Shown: positions 18,064 to 28,458, numbered from the stretch's first letter. The stretch: 64,000 nucleotides of DNA from CAIQPS01 sp963721365 (GCA_963721365.1 CAVRJE010000011.1:1-64000); one strand, 5' to 3'. The notes: a model not told the origin generated them from the sequence alone. A program made the numbers and translations.

Positions 18064-20144
18064 CCACCAACTACCGGATCTCCGTCGACTGCGGCGGCAC
18101 GTTCACCGACGGGATCCTTCTCAGCGACACGCACGAGGTCTGGGCGGCCAAGGCCGACAGCACTCCGGCGGATCCCAAAGTGGGAGTGGTGGAGTGCATC
18201 TCCCGGCTCGCGGCGCAGGTGGGACTGCCGTTGCCGGAACTTCTCGCCGCCACCAAGACCATAGTCTTGGGTACCACTCTGGCCACCAACATCGTGGCCA
18301 CGCGGACGGGCGCCAAGACGGGCGCCATCACCACCAAGGGCTACCGTGACCGCCTTTCGTTCCTGCACGTGGCCAAGTCGGACCTCGGGGGCGACCGCAA
18401 GGCGACGGCGGCGGAGTTGTTCAGCTTCCGGAGCGAGTACCCGCGGCCGCTGGCGCCGCGGCACCTGGTGGCCGAGGTGGAGGAGCGCCTGGACTTCAAG
18501 GGCGAGGTGCTGATCCCGCTTCGCGACGATGACGTGCGGCAGGCAGTGGCCTACCTGAAGGGCAAGGGCGTGGAGGCCATCGCGGTCAACCTGCTCTTCT
18601 CCCATCTGAATCCGGCCCACGAACTGCGGGTGGAGCAGATCATCAAGGAGGACTACCCGGAAGCCTATGTGGCGCTGTCTTCCCGGGTGCTGCCGACCGT
18701 CGGCGAGGTGGGCAGGTGGAGCACCACGATGTTCAGCGCCTACGTCGCTCCCAAGACCACCGAGTTCGTCAAGGGGATCAGCGCCCTGCTGGCTGCCGAC
18801 GGCTTCACCGGGGCCCTGGCCTTCATGCAGAGCAACGGCGGGGTGGCCACCGGCGAGGTGGTGTGTGAGAACCCGGCGGCGCTGCTCGTCTCCGGCCCGG
18901 CGGCCGGACCGGCTCTGGGAGTCAGCCTCGGCCGGGCCCGGGGCGTATCCGACCTGGTGACCGCCGACATGGGCGGCACGAGCTTCGACATCTCCATCAT
19001 CCCCGACGGGCAGGTGAACGTCAGCCAGAAGAAGATCATCGACGGCAAGAAGTACGCTCTGCCGACCGTCGACGTGAACGCCGTCGGCGCAGGGGGCGGC
19101 AGCATCGCCTCCATCGACATGAGCGGCCGTCTGCAGGTGGGCCCCGCCAGCGCGGGCGCCGTGCCGGGTCCGGCCTGCTACGGGCTGGGTGGCGCCGAGC
19201 CGACCGTCACCGACGCGAACCTGGTGTTGGGCTACCTGAACCCCGACTACTTCCTGGGCGGCGACCGCCCGCTCCGCAAGGAATTGGCCGAGGCGGCCAT
19301 CAAGGCGAAGGTGGCCGACCCTCTGGGGCTGACGGTGCCCGAGGCCGCCGCCGCCATCCACGACGTGGTGAACGCCAAGATGGCCGGCGCCATCGACGTC
19401 ATGTTCAGCCAGCGAGGCTGCGACCCTCGGGACTTCACGCTCATCGCGGCGGGCGGCGCGGCTCCGGTGCATGTGGCCCGGCTCACGCGGGAGATCGGCA
19501 TGAAGCACTTCATCTCCCCGCGGATGGCCCCGGTCTTCTGCGCCTTCGGCATGATGTACGCCGACCTCAAGCACAACTACACCCGGCCGTACTCCGCGCA
19601 GGCGGAGGCCGCCGATCTCGGCCGCGTCAACGTGCTCTACGAGGAGATGGAAGCCGAGGCCCGCCGCACGCTCGAGCGTGAAGGCGCGGCACCGGTGGAC
19701 ATCACGATCGAGCGCTCCATGGACATCCACTATTACGGGCAGGTGAGGGAGCAGAACGCCGTCGTGCCGGACGGCCCGGTGACCGCCGAGACCCTGGCCG
19801 TGACGGTCGACCGGTTCCACGACAAGCACCGCCGGGTCATCGGCTACTCGGAGCCCGGCTATCCCACGATGATCGTGCGGCTGCACTTGGCCGGCGTCGC
19901 CAAGATCGTGCCGCCGCCGCCGCGGGAGATCCCGCAGGGGACCGGAGACCTGGCGGCGGCGCTCAAGGAGCGCCGCCCCGCCTACTTCGCGGAGAGCGGC
20001 GGCTTCACCGAGGTGCCGGTGTACGACGGGGATAGGTTCGGCGCCGGCGACGTCATAAGCGGCCCGTGCATCATCGAGGAGCGGATGACCACCCTGGTCC
20101 TCCCTCCGGCCGAGACCGTGACCGTCGACTCCGACGGCAGCTAA
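18060..20144 (+). CDS. hyuA: Hydantoinase/oxoprolinase family protein, subunit A
   Basis: An intact 694-residue protein. The N-terminal ATP-binding segment reads DCGGTFTDGILL at residue 10. It is followed by GTTLATNIVATRTG, then the HydA core (VSGPAAGPALGVSL, DMGGTSFDISII) and the GAGGGSIA and VGPASAGAVPGPACYG motifs that mark N-methylhydantoinase, 5-oxoprolinase and acetone/acetophenone carboxylase subunits. These enzymes use ATP to activate a lactam, hydantoin or ketone. It overlaps the nitroreductase by 4 bases and is followed 13 bp later by subunit B, the normal arrangement for a two-chain enzyme. Which of the possible reactions it performs cannot be told from sequence alone. Confidence 0.9.
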   Translation: MTTNYRISVDCGGTFTDGILLSDTHEVWAAKADSTPADPKVGVVECISRLAAQVGLPLPELLAATKTIVLGTTLATNIVATRTGAKTGAITTKGYRDRLSFLHVAKSDLGGDRKATAAELFSFRSEYPRPLAPRHLVAEVEERLDFKGEVLIPLRDDDVRQAVAYLKGKGVEAIAVNLLFSHLNPAHELRVEQIIKEDYPEAYVALSSRVLPTVGEVGRWSTTMFSAYVAPKTTEFVKGISALLAADGFTGALAFMQSNGGVATGEVVCENPAALLVSGPAAGPALGVSLGRARGVSDLVTADMGGTSFDISIIPDGQVNVSQKKIIDGKKYALPTVDVNAVGAGGGSIASIDMSGRLQVGPASAGAVPGPACYGLGGAEPTVTDANLVLGYLNPDYFLGGDRPLRKELAEAAIKAKVADPLGLTVPEAAAAIHDVVNAKMAGAIDVMFSQRGCDPRDFTLIAAGGAAPVHVARLTREIGMKHFISPRMAPVFCAFGMMYADLKHNYTRPYSAQAEAADLGRVNVLYEEMEAEARRTLEREGAAPVDITIERSMDIHYYGQVREQNAVVPDGPVTAETLAVTVDRFHDKHRRVIGYSEPGYPTMIVRLHLAGVAKIVPPPPREIPQGTGDLAAALKERRPAYFAESGGFTEVPVYDGDRFGAGDVISGPCIIEERMTTLVLPPAETVTVDSDGS

Positions 20145-20157
20145 CGACCTGAGCGGC

Positions 20158-22003
20158 ATGGCAGACACGACGATGACCGGCGCCGGCGCGGCGCCTGCGG
20201 CGGCCGGCGCCGCCCCCCGCGAAGCGGGACTCGACCCCACGACTCTCTCCGTAGTGTGGAACCGGCTGGAGAGCCTGCTGGACGAGTCGGGAGAGAAGGT
20301 GCTCCACGCGACGCAGTCCTACGTGCTCGCGCTGGTGCGCGACTTCGGGCTCTGCTGGCTGGATCCAAAGGGCGAGATCGTGGTAGCGGCCGCCTACATC
20401 GCGCGGCACATCTTCGCGGCGGGCCACGCGGCCGGCAAGATGATCGAGCCTTTCAATGGCGACTTCGCGCCGGGCGATCTGATCGTCGGCAACGACCCGT
20501 ACCTGGTGCAGAGCGGCCACCTCTCCGACTGGGCCTTTCTGCGCCCGGTCTTCTACCGGGGCGAACTGTTCGGCTTCTTCCAGTTCCGCGGCCACATGGC
20601 CGACACAGGCGGCTTCCTGCCGGGCGGCTACGGTCCCAAGGCCTACGACATCATCGCGGAAGGCCTCAACATCCCGCCGCTCAAGGTGATCAAGGGCGGC
20701 GTGGTCGACAAGGACCTGTGGGCTCTGGTCTGCCGCAACGTGCGCAACTCCAAACAGGTGGACATGGACACCATGCTCATCAACGGGGCCCTCGCGCAGG
20801 CGGAGCAGCAGGTGGTCAAGCTCGTCGACAAGTACGGGCCGGAGACGGTGAAAGCGTGCATGCGCGAGATCCTGGCTTCCGGCGAGCGGGCAGCCCGCAC
20901 CGAGATCGCGGCGATGCCGGACGGCACCTACCACGGCGAATCGGCCGGCGACTGGGACGGTATGACCGACAAGCCGGTGTGGGTGCGGGTGGACATGACG
21001 GTCAAGGGCGACGAGCTCACCTTCGACTTCCACGGCAGCGACCCGCAGGTGACCTTCGTCAACAGCCCCCTCGGCAACACCATCTCCGTCTGCATGGAGT
21101 CCTTCTACGCGTTCATCGACCCGATGGCGCCGAAGAACCAGGGCAGCTTCGCTCCGGTGCACGTGATCGCGCCCCTGGGGACGGTCGTGAACCCGAAGTA
21201 CCCGGCGACGGTCGGCGCGGGGCAGATCAGCGTGGGCGAGCCCATCATGGAGGCCTGCAAGATCGCGCTGGCCCAGGCGTTGCCGGAGCGGGCGACCGGC
21301 GGCTTCTCGCGCCACGCGTGTCCCATAAACGTGGGGATGGACCTGGACGAGATCGACCCGCGCACCGGGTCGGTGAAGCAGTACATGGCCGAGACGTTCG
21401 CGTCCGACGGCAGCGGCGGGGCCATGAAGGGCTTCGACGGCTGGCCGGGCGTGGGCCCCGGATCGTTCCTGGGCAGCTTCGTGCGGCCGGACATCGAGCA
21501 CTTCGAGTCTGAGGTGCCCTTCCGGGTGATGCGCTACGAGTTCATGACCGACGCGGAGGGCGCCGGGGAGTACCGGGGCGGCCCAGGCATCTTCGTGGAG
21601 ATGGTGTCGGACGTGAAGCCCGGGCATCCGTCGTTTCTCATGACCGGCAACTGCGACGGGGCGGTGGTGCCGGCGATGGGCTCGACCGGGGTGCCGTTGG
21701 CCAAGCTGGAGATGTGGGTGGAAAGCCCGGATGGCAGCAGCCACGTCCTTCGCACCATGTCCAACGAGCCGGTCTTCGCCGATGAGGTAGTGTTGGCCAA
21801 GGCCCCGGGCGGCGGCGGTTGGGGCGACCCGCTCGACCGCGACTCGCGCGAAGGTGTGGGAGGACGTGGTCGATGGACTGATCACGCCCGAACGGGCGCG
21901 TGACGTGTATGGCGTGGTGCTGGGGCCCGAAGGGCGGCCGGCGGACGAACTCGAGCTTGACGAGGCCGCGACGGCGCAGTTGAGGAAGGAGCGCAAGGGA
22001 TGA
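20158..22003 (+). CDS. hyuB: Hydantoinase/oxoprolinase family protein, subunit B (frameshift near end)
   Basis: About 614 residues with HydB features: TLSVVWNRLESLLDESGEK, GHAAGKMIEPF, LIVGNDPYLVQSGHLSD and FGFFQFRGHMADTGG near the N-terminus. YRGGPGIFVEM and the ending PGGGGWGDPLDRD follow near the C-terminus. After that point, near 21855, the frame shifts and the final stretch (VDGLITPERARDVYGVVL, then ELDEAATAQLRKERKG) is read in another frame to a TGA at 22001-22003 that overlaps the next ATG. The C-terminal part matches the usual PERARDVYGV ending, which confirms that the break is an indel and not the true end. It forms a complex with subunit A. Confidence 0.85.
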
Positions 22004-23519
22004 ACATCGCCAAGAAGTTCGATGTGGACGTGCTGGTCTGCGGTGGCGGCGTGGCCGGCGCCGCGGCGGGCATAGCGGCGGCCAGGCTCGGGCGCCCGCA
22101 CCCTGCTGGTGGAGGGCCGCGAGTCCCTGGGTGGGCTCTGCACCAACGGCTACATCAGCGGCATAGCCGGCGTGGTCGAAGGGCTCTGCGAGGAGTGGGT
22201 GGACCGGCTGGCGGCCAAGGGCGCGGCCCTCAAACGCCCGCACCTGCCCGTCATAGAGCCCGAGATGGGCAAGATGGAGCTGGAACAGATGCTGCTCCAG
22301 GCCGGCTGCCGCATCCTCTACGGGGTGCACGTGGCCGACTGCATCGTGGAGGACGGGAGCGATACGATCGGTCGTCGCCTATTCGAAGAGCGGCCGGATG
22401 GAGATCTCCGCGAAGGTATTCATCGACTGCACCGGCGACGCGGACCTGGCCTTTGCCGCCGGCGTGCCCTGCGAAGTGGGCAGCGCCGAGTACTGCGGGC
22501 TGAACCAGTCGGTCACCATGGGCTTCAGGCTCTCCTACGTGAACGTCAAGCAGTACGAAGAGGCTGAGGCGGCCTTCCAGGCGAGCCAGGGCCTGGAGAC
22601 CCGCGTGCAACTCGTCGTGGCCAAGGAGCACGAGGCCATAGCCAACGGCGACCTGCCCTATCTCATCGTACCGGGGTTGCTGGTCTACCCGGTCCCCAGC
22701 GGCAACCCCGAGTGCTGCGACGTGACCCTGGATGCCACCCAGACCTACTACTGCCGCAACGACGACGTCGAAGACCTGACGCGGCAGATCGTCGACCAGC
22801 ACCGCCAGGTGCAATGGTTCGCCGCCTTCCTCAAGAAGTACGTGCCCGGCTTTGAGAACTCCGCCATCTCGGCGGTCGCCAACATGAACGGCGTCCGCGA
22901 TTCCCGGCGCATAGTGGGGGAGTACATCTTCACCGACGCCGACATGGGCGGAGGAGCCAAGTTCGACGACGGGATCGCCAGGAACCCCGAGTTCTTCGAT
23001 GCTCACCACCCCACCTGCGGGGACTACGTGGCCGTCCGCCACATCCACCTGCGGCAGCCGGTGGACGGCGCCGTCTCCCGTCCCTCTCAGGACGACGGCA
23101 ACTTCAGGATGCACCCCTTCGTCACCCCGGGTGGCTACGAAGTACGCACCAATCCCAGGGACTGGGCCGAGATACCCTACAGGAGCCTGGTCGCCACCAA
23201 GGTGACCAACCTCCTCGTGGCCGGCCGGAACGTTTCCGCCGAGTTCCACGCGCTGGGCACCATCCGCGTCATCGCCTGCTCCATGGTCATGGGCCAGGCG
23301 GCGGGTACCGCGGCGGCCATGTGCGCCAAAGAGGACGTCGTCCCCAGGGATCTGGACGGAGTGCGTGTCCGCCAGGCTCTGATCGAGCAGGGCGTCCCCC
23401 TCGACAAGGCCCCGGGCGGCATCTGGGAGCAGCTGCGAAACATGCCCGGCACCATCGAGGTGGCCGGCGCCGACTTTGCCGTCATCGTCAACGAGACCGG
23501 CCAGAGCCGGACGTTCTGA
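22000..23519 (+). CDS. FAD-dependent oxidoreductase (FAD_oxidored type), frameshifted
   Basis: The dinucleotide-binding motif VLVCGGGVAGAAAGIAA is at residue 12, followed after an indel near 22095 by LLVEGRESLGGLCTNGYISG, then after another near 22375 by KVFIDCTGDADLAFAAG. The C-terminal part has YRSLVATKVTNLLVAGRNVS and SMVMGQAAGTAAAMC, both typical of this family of FAD enzymes. It overlaps hyuB by 4 bases. Family members act on diverse substrates and are often found in catabolic operons, where they oxidise or reduce an intermediate before hydrolysis. No Fe-S motif or membrane anchor is visible, so the electron partner is unknown. About 506 residues once the indels are corrected. Confidence 0.8.
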
Positions 23520-23557
23520 GGCCGCTCGAGCGTGCCGGCGATCGCGAGGAACCAGCC

Positions 23558-24275
23558 ATGATCAAGATGATTATCCTGGCGCCGAGGCGCGCCGGCATGA
23601 CGCACGCGGAGTTCCGGCGCTACGTGACCGAAGTCCACGGGCCTTTGGTGAGGAGCGTTCCCGAGGTAGCGGCCGACATCCGCCACTATCACTACAACTT
23701 CCCGATCCCGGGCCTCACCGACGTCGCGTTCGGACACCCCATGGCGAGTCACCCGGATATCGTCACCGAGGCCTGGTTCGACAGCGTGGAGTCCCAGAAA
23801 CAGAACATGAAGTTGCCCAGGTACCTGGAGATCGTCCGGCCGGACGAGCACCGTTTCGCGGACGGGCAAAGGGCCGTGATGCACTACGCGCGGGAGGTCC
23901 CGGTTCTAGGCGGGGAGCGCTCGCTCGTCAAGGCCTTCTACTTCCGCCGCCGGCGCCCCGGGCTGTCACGCATCGAGTTCCAAGAGCGGTGGTTGGCACT
24001 CATTTGGGCAAGCTCTCGCGGAGAATCCCGGCTGCGGCCTCGCGATCACCGGCTATGTCCAGAACCACGTGGTCGGTGAAGCCGAACACCCTGACGGCGC
24101 GGATCCGAAGTACTTCGATGTGATAGACGAGTTGTTCCTTACGGATGTGGGGCGATTGGCCCTGCTGGGAGACCACGGCCCCTCGCTCGCGGCGATGCGC
24201 CGACTGGAGGAGGAACTGCTTGACCTTGCGGCCACCCGGGCTTTCATTGCCGAGACGGTGGTCAGCATTCCCTGA
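23558..24275 (+). CDS. EthD/dimeric alpha-beta barrel domain protein (frameshifted)
   Basis: The ATG at 23558 starts MIKMIILAPRRAGMTHAEFRRYVTEVHGPLV, the opening strand and helix of an EthD-type ferredoxin-like barrel. A second, similar unit starts near residue 130 (VKAFYFRRRRPGLSRIEFQERW), so the protein has two EthD-like repeats. An indel near 24005 moves the last 85 residues to a frame ending at 24275 (GYVQNHVVGEAEHPDGADPK, DVIDELFLTD). EthD-like domains occur in degradation enzymes and small isomerases and often bind a hydrophobic ligand. It lies 38 bp after the FAD enzyme and closes the operon. Function is unassigned. Confidence 0.65.
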
Positions 24276-24332
24276 CGAGTACGGCTTGGGCGGCCTCGGT
24301 GGCCGGCGCACCGGCTGTGCTACATTCGAGCG

Positions 24333-24690
24333 ATGAAGATCGTTGAAGCACCGATCACTACGGAAGAACTCGCCGAGATGGCTCGGATCGGATTCGGGGA
24401 TCTCGTCAAGGCGGTCGTGGACGTGAAGCGGGGCCTAATGGCAGTCGATGGCGAGCTTCACTCCGACGAGGAAGCCCTGCTACTGGACAACGGTTCAGCG
24501 CAGTCAGACCTGTGGGGCATCAATCTCTACCCTGATCTGCCGTCATTCCGAATGGATCGAGTTTGACTCGATGATCAACATCCGTCCCTCTCAAGGTAAT
24601 CGTTCCCGAGGAGTAGAGGACCCAGCGATCCGAGCGCGCCTGGTGTCCATCGTCGAGTCCCTCGTCGTGGATGACTCCGCTGCACGCTGA
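24333..24690 (+). CDS. DUF5674 family protein (one indel)
   Basis: The N-terminal frame reads EELAEMARIGFGDLVKAVVD, then LMAVDGELHSDEEALLLDNG and DLWGINLYPDLP. Past an indel near 24547 another frame continues WIEFDSMINIRPSQGNRSRG and VEDPAIRARLVSIVESLVVD. Joined together these make the usual compact DUF5674 protein of about 118 residues, with the strongly conserved INIRPSQGN.SRGVEDP block. The family is widespread in metagenomic bacteria and has no known function, although association with toxin-antitoxin-like loci is common. It overlaps the next gene by 20 bases, which supports translation coupling. Confidence 0.75.
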
Positions 24691-25030
24691 GCTCGCGAGC
24701 GGCCGATGGCAGACGCTTTCGCTGGTCGAACAACTGGCCAACACCGGGAGCGAGGTGGAGCGGGCGACTCAACTGGTCGGCCAAGGGCAGACCGGACTAC
24801 GCCAGAACGCACTCGAGCGCGCCCTGGAACTACTCGACCTGACCATCGCCGACCCAAAGCATCGCGGTCGGGCCGGGCGCCTCAAGGAGCTTACCCGGCT
24901 CCGGGAAGTCCTCCTGGATTACTTTGTCGGTGAGAACGAGTTCGGCTCGTCGGACGCGAGTTGGCGCAGCTACTTCCACCCGTTCGGGGTGGCGGTCGCG
25001 CTGCGAAAGGAGCGCGAGATTGCCTCGTGA
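24671..25030 (+). CDS. Conserved small hypothetical protein
   Basis: A 119-residue protein with GRWQTLSLVEQLANTGSEVE, RALELLDLTIADPKHRGRAG, KELTRLREVLLDYFVGENEF and YFHPFGVAVALR. The arrangement of helices and the conserved EQLANIGSEVERA and RALELLDLT blocks recur in small uncharacterised proteins of many bacteria, often next to DUF-type neighbours. No catalytic motif, transmembrane segment or signal is visible. It overlaps the DUF5674 gene upstream and the glycosylase gene downstream, so all three may be translated from one transcript. No function can be assigned. Confidence 0.65.
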   Translation: MTPLHAELASGRWQTLSLVEQLANTGSEVERATQLVGQGQTGLRQNALERALELLDLTIADPKHRGRAGRLKELTRLREVLLDYFVGENEFGSSDASWRSYFHPFGVAVALRKEREIAS

Positions 25031-25625
25031 AGCGGTGACGCGCTGCGCGTGGGTGGGCGAGAATCCCCTCTACGTCTCCTATCACGACAAGGAGTGGGGG
25101 GTGCCGGTGCACGACGACCGGCTGCTCTTTGAATTCCTCGTGCTCGAAGGCGCCCAGGCGGGGCTCAGCTGGCTCACCATCCTCCGCAAGCGCGAGGGCT
25201 ACCGCCGCGCGTTCGCGGGCTTCGACCCGGTTGCCGTCGCGGCCTTCGGCCCCGAGGATATCGACCGTTTGCTTGCCGATCCCGGCATAGTCCGCAACCG
25301 CCTCAAGATAGGATCGGCCGTCGCCAACGCCCACGCCTTCCTGCGGGTGCAGGAGGAGTTCGGGAGTTTCGACGCCTACGTTTGGGGATTCGTCGGAGGC
25401 GAGACTATCCACAACGAATGGCGGACGATGGGGGAGATCCCCGCGAAGACTCCCGAGGCCGAGCGAGTGAGCGCCGACCTCAAGAAGCGGGGCTTCCGGT
25501 TCGTCGGCCCCACCATCTGTTATGCCCACATGCAGGCGACCGGCATGGTGAACGATCACACGGTCGACTGCTTTCGATACGAGGAATTGAGGACCGGCCA
25601 CCCGGCCCAAGGAGGAAGTCCATGA
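25020..25625 (+). CDS. tag: DNA-3-methyladenine glycosylase I
   Basis: About 200 residues matching the Tag family. It begins with RCAWVGENPLYVSYHDKEWG near the N-terminus, then LLFEFLVLEGAQAGLSWLTILRKR, the FVGPTICYAHMQATGMVNDH segment and the final HTVDC. The N-terminal Cys and His and the C-terminal His-x3-Cys correspond to the zinc site of E. coli Tag. The enzyme removes 3-methyladenine from alkylated DNA. TTG at 25020 is chosen because AAAGGAG lies 8 bases before it; a GTG at 25035 is the alternative. The stop overlaps the phosphoketolase start by 4 bases. Confidence 0.9.
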   Translation: MPREAVTRCAWVGENPLYVSYHDKEWGVPVHDDRLLFEFLVLEGAQAGLSWLTILRKREGYRRAFAGFDPVAVAAFGPEDIDRLLADPGIVRNRLKIGSAVANAHAFLRVQEEFGSFDAYVWGFVGGETIHNEWRTMGEIPAKTPEAERVSADLKKRGFRFVGPTICYAHMQATGMVNDHTVDCFRYEELRTGHPAQGGSP

Positions 25626-28018
25626 GCATCCCAGCCCCGCTCGAGCAGCAGGCCCCGCTTGCTCCCCTGGAGCTCGAGCGGATGAACGCGTACTGGCGCG
25701 CGGCCAACTACCTGTCGGTCGGCCAGATCTATCTCAAGGACAACCCGCTCCTGCGCCGGCCGCTGACGAAGGACGACATCAAGGCCCGGCTGCTCGGCCA
25801 CTGGGGCACCTGCCCGGGTCTGAACCTCGTCTACGTGCACCTCAACCGGGTCATCAAGGCCCGCGATCTGGACGTCATCTACGTGTGCGGCCCGGGGCAC
25901 GGGGGGCCTGCCATGGTCGCCAACGTGTACCTGGAAGGCACCTATAGCGAGTACTACAACCACATCTCGCAGAACGAAGTGGGCATGCAGCGCCTCTTCA
26001 AGCAGTTCTCCTTCCCCGGAGGCATCCCCAGCCACGTGGCGCCCGAGACCCCCGGCTCAATCCACGAGGGAGGCGAGCTCGGCTATTCGTTGGCGCATGC
26101 TTATGGAGCCGCGTTCGACAACCCCGACCTGATCGTGGTCTGCGTCGTGGGCGACGGCGAGGCGGAGACCGGACCGTTGGCCGCGGGCTGGCAGTCCAAC
26201 AAGTTCCTGAACCCGGCCGGCGACGGCGCCGTGCTGCCCATCCTCCACTTGAACGGGGCGAAGATCGCCAACCCCACGATCCTGGCGCGGATCGACCGGG
26301 AAGAGCTGGCCGATTACCTGCGGGGATGCGGCTACACCCCGTACTTCGTCGAGGGCGACGACCCGGCGGCGGTGCATCAGCTGATGGCGGCGGCCTTCGA
26401 CGCCGTCTTCGACGAGATCCGGGAATACCAGCGCCGGGCGAGGGACGAGGGGATCGTCGAACGGCCGCGCTGGCCGATGATCGTCCTCGCCACGCCGAAG
26501 GGTTGGACCGGACCCAAAGTGGTCGACGGGAAGCAGGTGGAGGGGACGTTCCGCTCCCACCAGGTGCCGTTCTCCGACATGACCGACGAGCACATAAAGC
26601 TGCTCGAGGAATGGATGCGCAGCTACAAGCCCGAGGAACTGTTCGACGCAGCCGGCGCCTTGCGCCCGGAACTCGCCGCCCTCGCTCCCGAGGGCACACG
26701 ACGGATGGGCGACAACCCGCATGCGAACGGCGGCCTGCTGCTGCACGACCTCGAACTGCCGGCCCTCGGAGACTTCGCCGTGGAAGTCCTCAGCCCCGGG
26801 GTCGTGACCGGGGAGTCGACGAGGGTGATGGGCCAATTCCTCGCCGAGACGATGCGGCGCAACCTCGACGCGAAGAACTTCCGGCTTTTCGGACCGGACG
26901 AGACCGCCTCCAACAGGCTGGACGCCGTTATCGACGTCACCCCGCGCACGTGGGAGGCGACCATCATGCCGTACGACGACCGGCTTTCACCCTCTGGGCG
27001 GGTGATGGAGATTCTTAGCGAGCACACCATCGAGGGGTGGATCGAGGGATATCTCCTTACCGGGCGCCATGGTCTCTTCTCGTGCTACGAAGCGTTCATC
27101 CACATCATCTCGTCCATGTTCAATCAACACGCGAAGTGGCTGGACGTCTGCGAGCATATCCCCTGGCGGCGCCCGGTCGCCTCCCTCAACTACCTGCTCA
27201 CCTCCCACGTCTGGCGGCAGGACCACAACGGCTTCTCGCATCAGGACCCGGGTTTCATCGACCACGTCCTGACGAAGAAGGCCGAGGTCACCCGGGTCTA
27301 CCTGCCTCCCGACGCCAACACGCTGTTGTGCGTCACCGACACCTGCCTGCGCAGCCGGGGACTCGTCAACGTCATCGTCGCGGGTAAGCAGCCGGAGCTC
27401 CAATGGCTGGATATGCAGGCCGCCATCCGGCATTGCGCCACCGGTATCGGGATCTGGGAGTGGGCGAGCAACGACCAGGGCTGCGAGCCCGACGTGGTCA
27501 TGGCCTGCGCGGGCGACGTGCCGACCATGGAGACCCTGGCTGCCGTCGATTTCCTGCGCAAGTACATCCCGGGTCTCAGGATCAGGGTGGTCAACGTGGT
27601 CGACCTCATGACCCTGCAGCCCCATGAGGAGCATCCCAACGGGCTTTCGGGCGGTGAGTTCGACTCCCTCTTTACCACCGACAAGCCCATCATCTTCGCC
27701 TACCACGGTTATCCCTGGCTCATCCATCGCCTGACCTACCGCAGGAACGGCCACGACAACTTGCACGTGCGCGGCTACAAGGAGGAGGGGAGCACCACCA
27801 CCCCGTTCGACATGACCGTGCGGAACGAGCTGGACCGGTTCAGCCTGGCCCGGGACGTCATCGACCGGGTGCCCGGGCTGGCCGAGCGGGCGGCCCACGT
27901 GAGGCAGATGCTGAGGGATGTGCACGTGGATCACGCCCAGTACATCCGGGAGACAGGGGACGACATGCCCCTGATCAAAGAATGGAAGTGGGGCTACTAC
28001 AGCGGAGGAGCGGCATGA
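25622..28018 (+). CDS. xfp: Xylulose-5-phosphate/fructose-6-phosphate phosphoketolase
   Basis: An intact protein of 798 residues, the normal family length. Thiamine diphosphate and substrate motifs are present: GHWGTCPGLNLVYVHLNR, VCGPGHGGPAMVANVYLEG, GDGEAETGPLAAGW, then FSHQDPGFIDHV in the second half and the C-terminal HGYPWLIHRLTYRR. Phosphoketolase splits xylulose 5-phosphate (and often fructose 6-phosphate) to acetyl phosphate plus a sugar phosphate, using inorganic phosphate and no ATP. It starts at ATG with GGAGG upstream and overlaps tag and ridA by 4 bases each. No acetate kinase or phosphotransacetylase lies in the window, so the fate of acetyl phosphate is unknown. Confidence 0.95.
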   Translation: MSIPAPLEQQAPLAPLELERMNAYWRAANYLSVGQIYLKDNPLLRRPLTKDDIKARLLGHWGTCPGLNLVYVHLNRVIKARDLDVIYVCGPGHGGPAMVANVYLEGTYSEYYNHISQNEVGMQRLFKQFSFPGGIPSHVAPETPGSIHEGGELGYSLAHAYGAAFDNPDLIVVCVVGDGEAETGPLAAGWQSNKFLNPAGDGAVLPILHLNGAKIANPTILARIDREELADYLRGCGYTPYFVEGDDPAAVHQLMAAAFDAVFDEIREYQRRARDEGIVERPRWPMIVLATPKGWTGPKVVDGKQVEGTFRSHQVPFSDMTDEHIKLLEEWMRSYKPEELFDAAGALRPELAALAPEGTRRMGDNPHANGGLLLHDLELPALGDFAVEVLSPGVVTGESTRVMGQFLAETMRRNLDAKNFRLFGPDETASNRLDAVIDVTPRTWEATIMPYDDRLSPSGRVMEILSEHTIEGWIEGYLLTGRHGLFSCYEAFIHIISSMFNQHAKWLDVCEHIPWRRPVASLNYLLTSHVWRQDHNGFSHQDPGFIDHVLTKKAEVTRVYLPPDANTLLCVTDTCLRSRGLVNVIVAGKQPELQWLDMQAAIRHCATGIGIWEWASNDQGCEPDVVMACAGDVPTMETLAAVDFLRKYIPGLRIRVVNVVDLMTLQPHEEHPNGLSGGEFDSLFTTDKPIIFAYHGYPWLIHRLTYRRNGHDNLHVRGYKEEGSTTTPFDMTVRNELDRFSLARDVIDRVPGLAERAAHVRQMLRDVHVDHAQYIRETGDDMPLIKEWKWGYYSGGAA

Positions 28019-28458
28019 GCACCGAGGACAGACCACGCATCGAAGTCATCCACACCGCAAAGAACGACCCGAGCTACAACCTGCCCTACGCGCCTGCGAT
28101 CGTGGTCAATAGCGGCCGGCTGCTGTTCACGGCTGCCATGGCAGCCCCGACCTACCATCACCACCCGCACCGTCCGGAGGAGTTCGACCATCTGCCGGAA
28201 GACACGGCCGAGCAGGCGCGGATGACGATGGAGCAGCTCAAGGAGATCCTGGCCGCGGCCGGCGGGACGCTGAACGACGTGGTGTTCCTGACCCGCTACA
28301 TCAAGGATGTCGCCGCCAACCAAGATGCCATCAACCGGGTGCAGGGCGAGTATTTCGGCGCGCACCGCCCGTCGAGCTGCACGGTGGAGGTGGTCCGTCT
28401 CGCGACCGACCCCCGGCTCAAGTTCGAGATGAGCGTGATCGCCGTGGTCCCCGCGTAG
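28015..28458 (+). CDS. RidA/YjgF-family protein
   Basis: 147 residues in the RidA fold, with YNLPYAPAIVVNSGRLLFTA, QARMTMEQLKEILAAAGGTLNDVVFLTRYI and CTVEVVRLATDPRLKFEMSVIAV. The arginine expected before the C-terminal substrate-contact region is not clear: canonical RidA has an R.A..V..LP block, and here the equivalent is HRPSSCTVEVVRLATD. It may therefore belong to a Rid subfamily that does not deaminate imines. The start overlaps the phosphoketolase stop (ATGA), so the two are translationally coupled. RidA proteins typically clear reactive enamines or act as small-molecule hydrolases. Confidence 0.85.
   Translation: MSTEDRPRIEVIHTAKNDPSYNLPYAPAIVVNSGRLLFTAAMAAPTYHHHPHRPEEFDHLPEDTAEQARMTMEQLKEILAAAGGTLNDVVFLTRYIKDVAANQDAINRVQGEYFGAHRPSSCTVEVVRLATDPRLKFEMSVIAVVPA

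Noticed and set aside
18039..20240. Minus-strand frame of 733 residues opposite hyuA
   Set aside because: His/Arg/Gly-rich shadow; hyuA itself is complete with all expected motifs.
20071..22146. Minus-strand frame of 691 residues opposite hyuB
   Set aside because: Shadow of a well-identified gene; no domain is visible.
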